From the NCBI GenBank assembly GCA_905221605.1, contig CAJNDS010002129.1:62001-126000 (forward strand): a DNA stretch of 64,000 nt, written 5' to 3'. The notes beneath the pieces were generated by a model, which did not search any database, was not told the DNA's origin, and worked only from the letters and a program-made list of their open reading frames with translations. This DNA is from Symbiodinium natans (Eukaryota > Sar > Dinophyceae > Suessiales > Symbiodiniaceae). The translations under genes and the position numbers were made by a program. Of this stretch, positions 39,526 through 50,257 are shown piece after piece (within the stretch, counting starts at the first letter, position 1; every line of letters begins with the position of its first letter).

Positions 39526-39569
39526 ATATAGGGTTTAGGGTTTAGGGTTTAGGGTTTAGGGTTTAGGGA
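39526..39569 (+). repeat. TTTAGGG array
   Basis: Six units. Coding-like segments on both strands at 39,600-39,810 could not be resolved. Confidence 0.9.
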
Positions 39570-40252
39570 TTTCCGTGTGATTATATAAAGAACCATAAGG
39601 GAATATTATTAGCAGTGGATTAGAGTTTTGTGGGTTTTTAGGGGCGGTGTCTCGAAGCTGCTTTTCAAAAGGGGCATTGAAAGCTTCAAGGGCTGCAGCC
39701 TGGACTTCGCGAGCCCGTTGCGGAGGGAGCGGGCCCGGATTGCAGTCACACTGCTTCCACAGACTTTGAAGACACATGACGGCATCTTCGGAAGGTCTTC
39801 CTTACGCAAGGCACATCTGCTAGTCCCTTAAACTCCTGCATCCATTACCTTTTTTTGAACCGGACACGGACCTGAAAAGTTGAGATTCTGGATTTGGGAT
39901 ACGAAGGCAGGGTGTGTACTGCGTCAGACTTAAGCACCGGCTCTTGCCAGTGCCTTCTGGTGTCAATCAAGCAGAAGTCGGACGGCTCAGCTCTGCAATC
40001 CTCCGCTGCAATGTCCCTAAACCCTACACCCCAAACCCTAAACCCTAAACCCCAAAACCCCAAACCCCAAACCCCAAACCCTAAACCCTAAACCCAAACA
40101 CCTAACGCCCTAAGCGCATGTTTGGAGTCGCCCAGAAGCCCTCTGTGAGCTCTAAGCTCCAACTACGCCCCGTAAACCCCGACGTTCCCCCCCCCCCCCT
40201 CCTCCGCCTGCAACGCTTTTGAGCCCCTAACCCTAAACCCCAAACCCTCAAG

Positions 40253-40307
40253 GCCGTCCTAAACCCGAAGTTTTTCAAGCCTAAACGTCAGGTTCTGGCC
40301 CAGCGCC
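40253..40307 (+). CDS. candidate exon with GTAAGC donor
   Basis: After ACCCTCAAG: AVLNPKFFKPKRQVLAQR, donor GTAAGC; the frame stays open to a GGGTTTCG at 40,333 as an alternative end. Basic; function not recognised. Confidence 0.45.
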
Positions 40308-40817
40308 GTAAGCTCAGGGAGGCCGCTGTTTTGGGTTTCGTTTAGGGTTTGGGGTTTGGGGTTTAGGGTCATGGTTTTGGCCGAGGCTGAGTTGGGGGGT
40401 AGTATCTTTTCCTGGCAGTTGTCCGCCGTCCAGTTGCGAAAGGAATTAGAGTCCGGACCTCAACTATGCCAGTTCTTTTGCGGTTCGGAGCCTCAGGGCT
40501 TCAGAGGTTATGTGGGGTTCGACTTCGGTTCGGGTGCTGACTTGTGCGTGCGAAGTGGGGTCGTATAACCACTTCACTCGCCTGCAAAAGGCACAAGGGG
40601 CAATGCCCAACTCAGCAAGATCATAAGTTGCGAGCATGAGGCGGAACATACACAGGTACATGAGATGCTCGGCCCCTATGCCCTCTACACGCCATCGGGC
40701 TTAGGGGGCTTTGAGCACAGGAGCTTGATGAGCAATGGACGCAGGCGCAAACAGCCGCTGGGCCAAACCTTTTGAAGGATTTCCGGCCAGGTTTTTGTCA
40801 TAGAGACACCGGGGGAA

Positions 40818-40989
40818 ATGGCTACCACCTCGGGTTCGAGGCTTCACTTTGCGATCGCGTTTCTTTCCATGCTTCCTGCTGTTGAAGTCGTGCAAGCCTG
40901 GAAGATCCCCCTTATAAATCGAAGGGCCCATGACTCCAGGCTTTCCGGCGGCATGCAGGATAACACAGTAGCTCCGTATCATATGCAGG
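40818..40989 (+). CDS. candidate first exon with signal peptide
   Basis: ATG then MATTSGSRLHFAIAFLSMLP, a good signal peptide (basic n-region, hydrophobic core), followed by EVVQAWKIPLINRRAHDSR and a GTAATC donor. It would target the protein to the secretory route or, in dinoflagellates, possibly to the plastid. No family is recognised. Confidence 0.42.
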
Positions 40990-41193
40990 GTAATCATCAT
41001 AGCATTGCTTATTGAATAGCATAGTATGGCATTATCGCAGCAGCTGCATCGACATAACTAAGCCATGAGCCCCGAGCTCCGTGTGGTCCTATGCCGGAGC
41101 TCAGGCTCTGAATCGCATTCGCGCTTGCAGATTGCTGTGCAGACTCGCAGGCCATGTGGGGGAATCCCAGATGTGCAATCTTTGCCCATGATC

Positions 41194-41245
41194 TGGGGTT
41201 TAGGGTTTAGGGTTTAGGGTTTAGGGTTTAGGGTTTAGGGTTTGC
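41194..41245 (+). repeat. TTTAGGG array
   Basis: Seven perfect units. Confidence 0.95.
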
Positions 41246-41381
41246 AGGGGCTCTGGTGTGTGCATCCACTGGGTCTTTCCCAGCGCAGTCCCACATCAGC
41301 ATGCGTGGCTTGTGGCTTGTGGCCAGCCACTCTAAACTCTTGTGAGCGAGCCAGCGGAAGCGCCCCAGAAGGGACCCTCAT

Positions 41382-41614
41382 CTACTATTTGCTTAAGAAT
41401 CCCAAAAGAATTAAGAATAATGATCCCTAGATTACCCTTAAGAACCCCAAGATCATGAAGAATGATAATCCCCATAATATTACCCTTAGTAAGGAAGAGT
41501 CTTTTCATTTGTTTTTGGGTTTCTTAAGCAAGATAGTAGCAATTTTAATCCCTATATTACCCGTAATTAAGAAGGAATCCTCGGGGGGGGGGGGGGTTCT
41601 TAAGCAAGAGTAGC
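41382..41614. mobile_element. MITE-like element, family E, nested or duplicated
   Basis: Left end CTACTATTTGCTTAAGAATC; inverted copies at 41,519-41,541 and again at 41,594-41,614 (TTCTTAAGCAAGAGTAGC), the latter after a G14 run. An exon candidate starts about 10-30 bases beyond. Relatives: 32,398, 41,779, 44,809, 61,734. Confidence 0.68.
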
Positions 41615-41642
41615 AATTTGGATGAATGGCACGTGGCCGCAG

Positions 41643-41729
41643 GCTTCGGCAGCTCGAGGTGCCGCGACCTGGCAGTTGTGCTCGAGCGCTGCGAAGAAGC
41701 CTTGACCCTTGGCGCGAAACTGGCTGAGG
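41643..41729 (+). CDS. candidate exon with GTTTAGGG donor
   Basis: After GTGGCCGCAG: FGSSRCRDLAVVLERCEEAL... to GGGTTTAGGG. The frame is open back to the preceding mini-element. Good helical texture; function unknown. Confidence 0.48.
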
Positions 41730-42173
41730 GTTTAGGGTTTAGGTGTCTGGGGTTTAGGGTTTAGGGTTTAGGGTTTTTTTGGGGTTCTTGAGCAAAATAG
41801 TAGAAACTGGTTGAGGGTTTAGGGTCTAGGTGTCTGGCAGCAACCATGTGCTTTGCACTTAGAGATATCAAGTGCGCGCCGAACAACTGAATCGGACTAT
41901 GTCACCATGTCCTTGCTTCAGCGGATTGTCAAGGTCCCCATCAATATCAGTGGACAGCAAGGAGTTGATTTACATACTGAGCTGAAGGTGACCAAGGCAA
42001 AGGCTACAGGCTGTGAAGAGTGACGTCCTACGGTGTGGGAGATGTGACTCCAGGAAATCAAAAATCCTTTTTTCCAACCTGTCATGCGCGCATTGTGTTT
42101 GGAAAGGGGGGCGGGGTCTGCGCCCCGTGTATTTTGAGACCGTGGTTCAAGCTGCAAGTGCTTGCTGCCCCCC

Positions 42174-42515
42174 CCCCCCCCCACTCAGCTGCAAGAAATC
42201 CGTCCTGCGTATGGTGTTCGCAAATAAGGTTGCGGTGTACTTCCAAGTGCGGCACAGCCCAGGAGGGGATGGGCTCAGACAGCGGGGGGGAATGAAGTCT
42301 TCGGGTTTTACAGCCCGGAAGCAACAAGGTTAAGCGTTTTTTAGTGCACGGCCTCCTGCTTCAAAGTGCTGTGCAGCAAGAAGGCACGCACACAAAAGCT
42401 CTTGATTGAGTCCAGTACCTCTTTACGTAATATCATAATTGTAGTCATAATCATGATTTTATTATGGTAAATTGGTGTACTATATATATATATATATAGG
42501 TATTTTCTTTGGTAA
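42174..42515. other. C run and AT microsatellite
   Basis: C homopolymer at about 42,170-42,182 and (TA)n at 42,482-42,498; no gene recognised between 41,810 and 42,870. Confidence 0.6.
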
Positions 42516-42873
42516 TGTATATGTATATATACCATTGTACCATTATATCACATTTGCATGAAACGTGAGGTTTTTTTGTTTCGTCAGAAAAATCTTGCGG
42601 CTAGCACAGCCAAGAGTCTGTATGTAGCCCACAAACCTCTCTCGGAATGCATTCCGGCTTCGTCTTAGACTAAGTTGGGGACGGCTTTTGCTTCAGAGAC
42701 TCGTGGTGTAGTCAGTGTTGTCCTACTGTCGACGGCTACTTCCTTCGTTCAATACCACCCTAAACCCTAAACCCTCTACTCTACTGTAGGGTTCCAAGTC
42801 TCGGCCCGTAATATGGATCCCTTGTTATATAACCCTTATTTACACTATACGTAAGAAAGGTCCCTACAATGCC

Positions 42874-42971
42874 CTGGTTCTTAGTAGAAAATGAGGGAGT
42901 GAGGGCCCTATAAACACCCCTTAAGGGATAATCTAGGGTACCTCATTCCCTCATTCCCGACTAAGAATCAG
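42874..42971. mobile_element. MITE-like element, family C
   Basis: 98 bp. Ends CTGGTTCTTAGTAGAAAATG and CATTCCCGACTAAGAATCAG are inverted; the next GAGGGAGTGAGG/CCTCATTCCCTC also pair. A half copy lies at 23,508-23,535. Confidence 0.7.
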
Positions 42972-43140
42972 CCAGATAAAGAAGGGCAAGGGACCATACT
43001 CAAGGCCCTCAATTTGGTTATGTACCCCTTATATACTACAGAACCCTAAGCCCCAACCCTGAATACACACTACACATAAGGAAGGCCTCCCTGGAAACAA
43101 GCGTAAGGGACCATACTAACCCTAAACCCTAAACCCTAAG

Positions 43141-43235
43141 GGGCCATGGATTGCGGGTGGCTCCCTGAAGGACCTGGCAGATGATCGCCTAGCCGATGCA
43201 CGGTCTGAGGCCCTGTTCGATGCGGGGTCGCTTGA
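43141..43235 (+). CDS. candidate exon, acceptor formed by CCCTAAG
   Basis: The array CCCTAAACCCTAAG ends exactly at the AG that opens GPWIAGGSLKDLADDRLAD..., open for 32 codons to GTGTTG. A TTTAGGG run follows. One of the clearest cases of a telomere-like unit providing an acceptor. Function unknown. Confidence 0.52.
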
Positions 43236-43468
43236 GTGTTGTTTTTTAGTTTAGGGTTTAGGGTTTAGGGTTTCGGCTTTCGGGTTAGTGTTCCAAAAAA
43301 AGCCGTAATGGGCATGCACATCCAGGCCCGAGACCATAGTCGTGATGGAAGCATCTAAGTAAACCGACGGGAGGTTTTTTTCAGTTTCACACGTTTCCGC
43401 CGAAGCCCCTGATTTAGGGTTTAGCGTGTTAGGGTTTAGGGCTCAAATACTGAACCCCAAAATCGCAG

Positions 43469-43537
43469 GTGTTTCTGGATGCCGTGCTGCCTGTGCTGCT
43501 CGGGGAGGAAATGCGGGCGCTGGACCGCGCACCTTAA
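43469..43537 (+). CDS. candidate last exon
   Basis: After CAAAATCGCAG: VFLDAVLPVLLGEEMRALDR, then TAA. Function unknown. Confidence 0.42.
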   Translation: MFLDAVLPVLLGEEMRALDRAP

Positions 43538-43667
43538 ACCTGCAGTCTCCTTGGGCATGATTTATGGTTCAGAGTCTAGGGTCTAGGCCCTAGGGTCTAG
43601 GGTTTAGGGATAGTAGGGTTTAGGGTCAAAGGCCTTTCCCAGCTGACTCTCAGGAACTAAACCCTAA

Positions 43668-43792
43668 ACCGTGGCTCTGTGGGGTCCTGTGCACGAGGAG
43701 TCTGGCGGGCTGCCTGGGGCAGACGAGGAGGTGGCAGCCTTCATGCTGGGGGTCAAGTTCAGGGCAGACAGCATCATACCGGAATGCACGGA
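43668..43792 (+). CDS. candidate exon with GTGAGG donor
   Basis: Open from a CCCTAAA run with no clear AG: LWGPVHEESGGLPGADEEVAA..., ending at GTGAGG. The texture is strongly coding. The missing acceptor suggests that CCCTAAA units replaced or invaded the exon's 5' end. Confidence 0.45.
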
Positions 43793-44353
43793 GTGAGGAA
43801 CCCTAAGCTGAAGCCCTCTTCCGGCATGATTTCCTGAAGGTTCTGCGCGAGTTTTTGTTTGGGGAGGAAAGGTCCTAGGCCAGCATTTGGAGACTGGAGG
43901 TTTCAGGGTGTGTAGGCTTGTCATAGTGTAGGGCTTTTGGGGCTGTAGCCGGTTCAGATGGTTCTGATATGGAGTAACAGGGCTCGGTCGGCAATGTTTC
44001 ATCTGCCTCACGCCTTCAGATGCAAACCCATCCCTACCTGTAAAACTGAGGAGGTGCGCCTGCGTCTCATGCTCCAAGACCTGACACATCACAATGCAGC
44101 CTGGCTCACTAAACCCTAAACCCTAAACCCTATAACGCCAAGAAACGCCGTAATGGCTACATTGGTTGAGGAGTTGGAGGTTAGGAGTAAGCAAAGTGGA
44201 CCTTGAGCTGCAACATGCCAAGCACATTTGGCTGGTTACATCCCCTGTCATAGCCCGCTAAACCCTAAACCCTAAACCCTAAAGGCGCCCTACGCCCTAG
44301 GAGCCTTGCAATGTAGGGTAGTCACAAGCCGAAGCTCCTTGAGCCCTTTCAAG

Positions 44354-44395
44354 GAAGCGCTGCGGCGCGAGATTGAGGAGCATGGGTCATCCTGA
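44354..44395 (+). CDS. candidate last exon
   Basis: After CCCTTTCAAG: EALRREIEEHGSS then TGA. Short; function unknown. Confidence 0.38.
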   Translation, partial: EALRREIEEHGSS

Positions 44396-44711
44396 TTCGC
44401 GGGCTTCGGGTTTGCCAAAAAAGTGAAGACTCGAGCTTGTGGTTACTGGAGGGAATAGGAGATTAGGCTTCTGGGATTCTTGTGGTTACTGGAGGGAAGA
44501 GGAGATTGGGGTGCAGGCTTCTGGGATTCAGCACCAGGGGTTGGGGATTAAGGAGTCGGCATAGCTGAAAGAAGTGGTGTCAGATGAATTTTCCATACCA
44601 CGCACTCCTACAGCAAACCTTCATTTGAGGGTGGAGCATCCGAACTCGGAAACTAAACCCTAAACCCTAATTAAACCTTGCAAGCTAAGGAGGGTTGAGG
44701 GTTTATTTCAG

Positions 44712-44795
44712 CCCCGAACCCTGCTGGAGGAACAGCGGCAAGCCGGCTCTGCGAAGCGCACCCCGGGGGCAAGCAGCCCACTCTGGTTGTCATGA
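44712..44795 (+). CDS. candidate last exon
   Basis: After GGTTTATTTCAG, phase 0: PRTLLEEQRQAGSAKRTPG... then TGA. A family E element starts at 44,809. Confidence 0.43.
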   Translation, partial: PRTLLEEQRQAGSAKRTPGASSPLWLS

Positions 44796-44808
44796 AGATC
44801 AGCACTCC

Positions 44809-44905
44809 TTGCTTAAGCACCCCCCCAAAGAATCAAAAGAAGCAATAACCTCTAAATTACCCTTAAGGAAGATTGTTTGTATTTTCTGGGTGTTCTTAGG
44901 CAATT
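44809..44905. mobile_element. MITE-like element, family E
   Basis: Left TTGCTTAAGCACCCCCCC and right GGTGTTCTTAGGCAA are inverted; inner ATTACCCTTAAGG is shared with the 41,382 copy. Confidence 0.55.
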
Positions 44906-45092
44906 GGTAGCTTATGAAGATAATGAGCATTTGCTTGTTTCTTCCTTCCCCAACCCTACACCCCACATCCCAAAAGACACACACACACACACACACCAAT
45001 GCCAGAGAGACCTGCGAACCTGGCCCTGATGGGAGTGTGTTGCGCGACTGAACATGTTGGTTTCATGGTGGTTCTAAGCGAAGAATAGGCTT

Positions 45093-45214
45093 AATCCCCT
45101 CCCCCTAATATTAAACCCCCCCTACCCCCTGATATTAAAGACCCCCCCAATATACTATAATCTAACTACACTGGGGGGTATTTAAGATTAGGGGGTAGGG
45201 GGTTTAGGGTTTGG
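45093..45214. mobile_element. MITE-like element, family F
   Basis: CCCCCTAATATTAAACCCCC and CCCCTGATATTAAAG face TTTAAGATTAGGGGGTAGGG. Relative at 49,884-49,950. Possibly a TTTAGGG-derived palindrome. Confidence 0.5.
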
Positions 45215-45233
45215 GGATTAGGGTTGTTCAAAG

Positions 45234-45301
45234 GGGGTCCGTGAGGTCGTCAGGACCCAGGTGGCCACGCTGCAGCCGAGCTGCAAGAAGCACTGGCCTT
45301 C
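45234..45301 (+). CDS. candidate exon with GTTTAGGG donor
   Basis: After TGTTCAAAG, phase 0: GVREVVRTQVATLQPSCKKH..., ending at CGTTTAGGG. Sits between a family F element and a TTTAGGG array. Confidence 0.45.
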
Positions 45302-45302
45302 G

Positions 45303-45339
45303 TTTAGGGTTTAGGGTTTAGGGTTTAGGGTTTAGGGTG
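45303..45339 (+). repeat. TTTAGGG array
   Basis: Five perfect units directly after an exon candidate; four more at 45,551-45,578. Confidence 0.92.
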
Positions 45340-45380
45340 TGTGCTATTTACTCATCTTCTCAAACATTTCGGCTGTTCAG

Positions 45381-45425
45381 AGACTCTGTATCAAGCGCCG
45401 CCCTTCCGTCTTCGCGAGAACGACC
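45381..45425 (+). CDS. candidate exon with GTAAGT donor
   Basis: 15 codons, phase 0, between TCGGCTGTTCAG and GTAAGTC: RLCIKRRPSVFARTT. The donor is a perfect consensus. Function unknown. Confidence 0.47.
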
Positions 45426-45937
45426 GTAAGTCAAGTCAGGGACGTGCGCAGAAGGCACTTGAGATTTCCAGCGTGGCATGTTACAGAGCTGGGCGAACGT
45501 GACACCCCACTGGTTGCAATAGTATCACGAACCTGACCTTAAGCCCCAAGTTTAGGGTTTAGGGTTTAGGGTTTAGGGAAGCATGTGAACCTTTGTCCGG
45601 CTGTAGAACTCTCACTTGCCAACAGATCAGAATCGCTATCAGGCTCGTTTGACAGGGGCACACGACCACAGTCAACTCCACGACTTCTCCTCTTTGAGTC
45701 CAAGCCCCCTTTGACTTTGTTTCGGCTCACTTGAGCTGCCCGAAAACCGTGCCCCCCCCCCCCCCCCCCCAAAAAAAAGGCCTTCGCTTCGTTTTGAGAT
45801 GCCATCTGCATCTTTGCATTGTCATTGTTGATTTTTCTGGCTGTTGGTGGTAAAGCTTAGTTAAAGTCGAGACTTCTTTCGTTGGGGTTCACAAGAGAGA
45901 AAGAACGGTTTGCATTCCGGCCAAGGAGGCTGACCAG

Positions 45938-46039
45938 GTGCCATCGAAATCTGACGATGCGGTTTCAGCCGAGGCACGGCCTTGTTCCACGCAGTCGCGC
46001 GAGAGTTTCTCTTTTAAATGCTTGTCGTGGAACCTAAAA
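45938..46039 (+). CDS. candidate exon
   Basis: 34 codons in phase 0 at both ends, between GGCTGACCAG and GTACCT: VPSKSDDAVSAEARPCSTQS... The frame stays open for another 47 codons. Function unknown. Confidence 0.47.
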
Positions 46040-46339
46040 GTACCTGGAAGGCTGCCAAGCTTCGGGAATCACTGGTACAGGCCTACGCGGAGCTTTCACG
46101 ATGGCAGGACAGCGGGTACTTCAACTGGAGAACAAACCACATGTTCAGTCCAAACGCCGAAATGGTCTAAGTTCAGGGCTTAAATCGCCAATGAGTTGTG
46201 TGGGTGGAGGACTTCTTGCTCCGTTTGGGTTTTGCAATCAGACGCTGATGTGACACCACCGCCCTTGCTTGCTTAATGTCACGCCTAAGTACGCTAAGGT
46301 GAGCGTGACACAATAAATATAGTGCATATGTGTTATACA

Positions 46340-46362
46340 TAATTATACATATATATATATAT
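46340..46362. repeat. AT microsatellite
   Basis: (AT)n tract near 46,345; no gene recognised from 46,190 to 46,980 apart from CCCTAAA units at 46,890-46,940. Confidence 0.75.
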
Positions 46363-46990
46363 GTGTATACATTTGGCCTTGCCGTGTACTGGGGGTTCCG
46401 AACCTGTCGGCCTTCAGTGAACCTTGAAATCGAAGCTTCCATGCCCCAGGATCCTAAACCCTTTAACGCCCTAAACCCGACCCATCCTAAAGCCACCGAC
46501 GATAGAAAATGGCTGAGGTCCTGGCCCTATCAGTAGGGGTTAAAGATTCGGGTTGAGGCAAAGCCTCATGCAGCTGTCTTCGGGAGCCGTAGGCACATGG
46601 CTTCTAGCGAATGCTTTTTCCCGAAAGAAGGTCGCCCTCAATACTGCAAAGCAGGTTTCACATAGTAGGAATCCGGTTTCAAGCTGTAGGGCCTTAGACC
46701 GTTAGACCATAAAAGCTACTTGCTAGTGCGGAGTCCACAAGCCCAGAAGTTGCGAGTAGGAAAGTGATCCGGGCATCAGCGATGCTCTGCACCGCCACTT
46801 ATGCGGACACCCGGAAGCCATGAGAGTTTTTGGGTTTCAAGGCTTAAGGCGCTGAGAAGTGTGGAGAGCTTAAGGCTTTGGGGCTTTCAAAGTGTGGAGC
46901 CCTAAGCCCTAAACCCTAAACCCTAAACCCTAAACCCTATTGAAGGTGCATTGTTGAGTTGGAGTGGACCTTCTAGATTTCTGCCCTCAG

Positions 46991-47029
46991 GCACGTCCTG
47001 TCTTAGGAACAGAGCGAGGGCACTCACGG
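46991..47029 (+). CDS. candidate exon with strong acceptor
   Basis: After TAGATTTCTGCCCTCAG: ARPVLGTERGHSR, phase 0, donor GTGCGG. Probably the same gene as the next three. Confidence 0.42.
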
Positions 47030-47093
47030 GTGCGGACACGTCGCACCCAAACCGCAAGCCCTAAACCCTGCTAGGACCTCCAGGGTTGAACAG

Positions 47094-47140
47094 GGCCCTC
47101 TAGAGCAGGATGTCGTCACCATCCTAGACCCAACTGAGGG
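47094..47140 (+). CDS. candidate exon
   Basis: After GGGTTGAACAG: GPLEQDVVTILDPTEG to GTTTCGG. An inverted-repeat element begins at the donor. Confidence 0.43.
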
Positions 47141-47141
47141 G

Positions 47142-47240
47142 TTTCGGAAAATGGGGGACCACCCTTTTCTGGGGTGGTCCCCAGATCAAGGATTGGAGTA
47201 TTGGGGGTGGTATATCAGGGGTACCCCATTTCTGAGAAAG
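47142..47240. mobile_element. inverted-repeat element at an exon edge
   Basis: TTTCGGAAAATGGGG faces CCCCATTTCTGAGAAA; inside is a strong hairpin GGGGACCACCC/GGGTGGTCCCC (47,156-47,184). Confidence 0.55.
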
Positions 47241-47396
47241 GCCACCTTGTCGAGTCTGCACTCGATTCCTCCTAAACTCTACAACCCTCAAGCCCCTGGT
47301 CCCTGAAACTCTGCGGAACTGAGACCCTTCCACCCCCTCAACGATCCGAAAGCCGCCGAAGCCCCATCCCCGTGTATGCGGCGGCTGCGCGTTCAG

Positions 47397-47480
47397 GACG
47401 CGCTGCCACGCCAGCAGTGCCCAGCACAAGGACGGCTTGCACAGCAATCCTGTGTTTGGGAGGAAGGGGTCGGAGTGCAG
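47397..47480 (+). CDS. candidate exon with GTATAC donor
   Basis: 28 codons, phase 0, between CTGCGCGTTCAG and GTATAC: DALPRQQCPAQGRLAQQSC... An upstream-extended alternative frame is also open. The next exon follows after 105 bases. Confidence 0.45.
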
Positions 47481-47585
47481 GTATACTGGGGGGGTTCTGA
47501 AGATTAAGGTCCCTTTTTGGGATCCACTTTTTAAAAGGTGCCGCCTTAAATGGGCACCCTACTCTGGGAAACTCCCCACTTGCAG

Positions 47586-47642
47586 CAGGGTTTATCATCG
47601 TTGCAGCCTCTGCCGGGTCTGCTTGCAGAAGGGCTTGACTAG
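47586..47642 (+). CDS. candidate last exon
   Basis: After ACTCCCCACTTGCAG: QGLSSLQPLPGLLAEGLD then TAG, in phase with 47,397-47,480. It closes the gene suggested by the three preceding exons. Confidence 0.47.
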   Translation, partial: QGLSSLQPLPGLLAEGLD

Positions 47643-48336
47643 TTGAGGGCGCCATGTGGAAACATCGGGATTTTGCCAGGGCTGGCGCCTTTGGAGCCCT
47701 AAATGTTGAAGGCCCTAAGGCTTTGTGGGAGTAGGGGGGGAGCACGAATCCACTCGTCCATACTCGAGTGATATACTCGAAATGCAGAAACGTGGTCGCG
47801 GTGTTCATCAATGAAGTCAGCGATTTCCCATCGAACTTGTTTGGCAATAGATTCAGACGTACAAACCACAGGAAAAGACTTGCTCCGCTCGATTCAAGAT
47901 TGGATTCGCCAGGACTGGGGTGCTGCAACCAACGGCGCATGTAGGGAGATAGAAAAAGCAGCGCGACGCCAGAGGATGTGCAGGTCAGCAACGACGTAGC
48001 TTCTGACTCCTCTACGACTTCTAGCAATTAAGCAACCAAGCCTTTGAACATTGAGGTGGCAATTGGGATGCGCTCAGTTCTCCAAAAGCAAAGGGCCTTT
48101 CAGGGCCCCGGTTAACTATCCCGATACTTCGGCTGCCCAGAGAGCATGTGTTCTTCCTCACGTGAAGTCAGGGTTCCTTTCTCCTAAACCCCAAAAACTA
48201 AGCCCTGAACCCCTAAAACCCTAAACCCAAAAACCCTTCAATCCTGAAGAGGGTTTTCATGTCAAGGCCGTAGGACCCCAGCACGTCCCATTCAGGTTGT
48301 AAAAAAAACCCAACTCAGGGAGTTGAGAGAGCTAAG

Positions 48337-48371
48337 GGTGCATCCAGAAAATTCTGTGCTGACTAAGAAGG
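48337..48371 (+). CDS. candidate short exon with GTTTAGGG donor
   Basis: After GAGAGAGCTAAG: VHPENSVLTKK, ending at GGGTTTAGGG. Only 35 bases; function unknown. Confidence 0.35.
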
Positions 48372-48688
48372 GTTTAGGGCTTAGGGCTTAGGGTTTAGGT
48401 GTCCGATGGGTGGCAGACCCAAAGCCCTCATTGTTTTAGCCCCTTAGCAAATGGGGCTCATTCACGTGAAAGTGCAATCCGATAGCTCTTCTGTAGCAAG
48501 ACTGACTCCAGGACCCTAAGCCCCAAACCATCCTAAACCCTAACCCTCTGTACCAAAATTCCCTAACCCTAGGCGGGTGGCAAGAAAATAGAAGAATATA
48601 AGGATAACTAACCCTACACCCTCAACCCGAGTACCCTGCCCAGAACCCCAGAATGCAAACCTCGGAAATCCCCACTACCCAGCCCAAG

Positions 48689-48754
48689 GCCCTGGGAGCT
48701 GCGGAGCAAGGGTTTACTTTGCTGAAGGTCCTTGGCCACACCAGCAAGGCGCGC
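48689..48754 (+). CDS. candidate exon
   Basis: After CCCAGCCCAAG: ALGAAEQGFTLLKVLGHTSK..., running into an 84-base TTTAGGG array that offers the donor. Confidence 0.45.
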
Positions 48755-48838
48755 TTAGGGTTTAGGGTTTAGGGTTTAGGGTTTAGGGTTTAGGGTTTAG
48801 GGTTTAGGGTTTAGGGTTTAGGGTTTAGGTTTTAGGGC
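48755..48838 (+). repeat. TTTAGGG array
   Basis: Eleven near-perfect units. Confidence 0.95.
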
Positions 48839-49155
48839 CAGTTTAGGGTTAGGCTTGAGACCCTCAGAAAGCACAGCACTAAAGCACGAGTAGTTGCTCC
48901 TCAGTTGCAGTCTGCTTTTGGAGGACATGGTTTGTTTGAAAATCTGGGGCGTGATCCGCTTGCAGTTCGGCTGAAGCACGCGCACTTTTTCAGATGCCAC
49001 CCATTCGGGGTAGGCTGCAAGAAAGCCGTGACAGAGCCTGCAAGTGAGGAAGGTCGGTTCAGCAGTGCTTCCAGTTGTTGGGCTGATAGGAGAGTTTTTA
49101 GCCTGTCGCTGGCGCAATAGATACCATAACAGCATCTCCTTGCAGCCCCACTAAG

Positions 49156-49291
49156 AAGCGCTTGAACTCGCAAGCCCGGCACTCTTAAATCATGAAGAGT
49201 CCGAAGCCTCGCCCACTTTCTGGGAGGTCGAGGAGATGGCTGCCTTGCTCAAGGCATGGGGTCTTCAGGGATCTCAGAAGGGGCATGTAAT
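49156..49291 (+). CDS. candidate exon with GTAAGC donor
   Basis: After CCCCACTAAG: ALELASPALLNHEESEASP..., then WEVEEMAALLKAWGLQGSQ, to GTAAGC. One of the longest and best exon candidates (45 codons). Function unknown. Confidence 0.52.
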
Positions 49292-49587
49292 GTAAGCTTA
49301 GGGTTGAGGGTTTAGGGTCCGAATGATTCCTTGATTTCCCTACTAAGACTTCAGCAAGAAAGGCCTCGTCCGTCCAAGTTGTGAACAAGACAACTCTTTC
49401 AGCCCTCAACGCTGATGTGAATTGTTGGGGCTTTGTTTTCGTCGTGCTCCTGTTGAAGTGCTTGAGACGTTGCGGCCCCTTCGTTCCGAGCTGGTGGAGC
49501 ATCGTGGCAGGTTTGTGACTGCCTTTTGGCCCTCGGCAAGGGGAAGACAGCGGCAATGCGCGGGTGCCTTTGGGGCACGCAGACGGG

Positions 49588-49741
49588 CTAAACCCTAAAC
49601 CCGAAACCGGAAACCGGAAACCCTAAACCCTAAACCCTAAACCCTAAACCCTAAACCCTAAACCCTAAACCCTAAACCCTAAACCCTAAACCCTAAACCC
49701 TAAACCCTAAACCCTAAACCCTAAACCCTAAACCCTAACCG
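49588..49741 (-). repeat. longest CCCTAAA array in the window
   Basis: About 22 units; 49,618-49,739 is essentially perfect. The left end has CCGGAAA variants. It is interstitial: ordinary sequence lies on both sides. Confidence 0.97.
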
Positions 49742-49883
49742 AGCCCCCGAACTCATCATATCTTGAAGCACAGGCTCCATAAGGCCCCTCTCCTGGTTTG
49801 TTGGCATCGGTGCTTCAACTATAAGGAGTAAGGAAGACCTACCCCTAAAATCACATATTCCCATGATAGTTATCTTAGAGTAT

Positions 49884-49950
49884 ATGCGGGGGGGGGGGGG
49901 GAATTTAATATTAGGGGGGGTAGGGAGTTTAATATTAGGGGGAGGGGATT
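49884..49950. mobile_element. family F fragment with G run
   Basis: G14 followed by AATTTAATATTAGGGGGGGG and a second TTTAATATTAGGGGG; matches the 45,093 element. Confidence 0.45.
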
Positions 49951-50194
49951 GCAGCATAGTAGGGGCCAACAAGGGCCTGCAACTTGAGTTAACCTGAATA
50001 CCGACCGATTGGCAGAGGCTCGGTGGCTTGGTGGGGTTGATATTTTTGGACCGAGGCTTTACCCTTTTTGCTGGAAACACAAATCGGCTGCAAACTACCT
50101 TCTGTCCCAACCCCGACATTCCACACCCCTGAACCCTAAACCCCTAAAACCCGAAAACCCTAAACAATAAACACCCTCGAACTCTCCATCCAAG

Positions 50195-50257
50195 GCAGGA
50201 GGCCGCGCAGCAATGCCGCGAAAGCGGGGATGTCTGGGCGCAGGTCATGGCACTCCA
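50195..50257 (+). CDS. candidate exon with GTGCGG donor
   Basis: After CTCCATCCAAG: QEAAQQCRESGDVWAQVMAL... The frame remains open through 50,375 (TAA), so it may be longer. CCCTAAA lies upstream. Confidence 0.47.

Noticed and set aside
47338..48027. 229-codon minus-strand open frame
   Set aside because: It overlaps well-bounded + strand exon candidates (47,397-47,480; 47,586-47,642) and has no recognisable domain or composition.
49588..49741. True chromosome end
   Set aside because: The CCCTAAA array is short and continues into ordinary sequence on both sides, and arrays of both orientations occur throughout.
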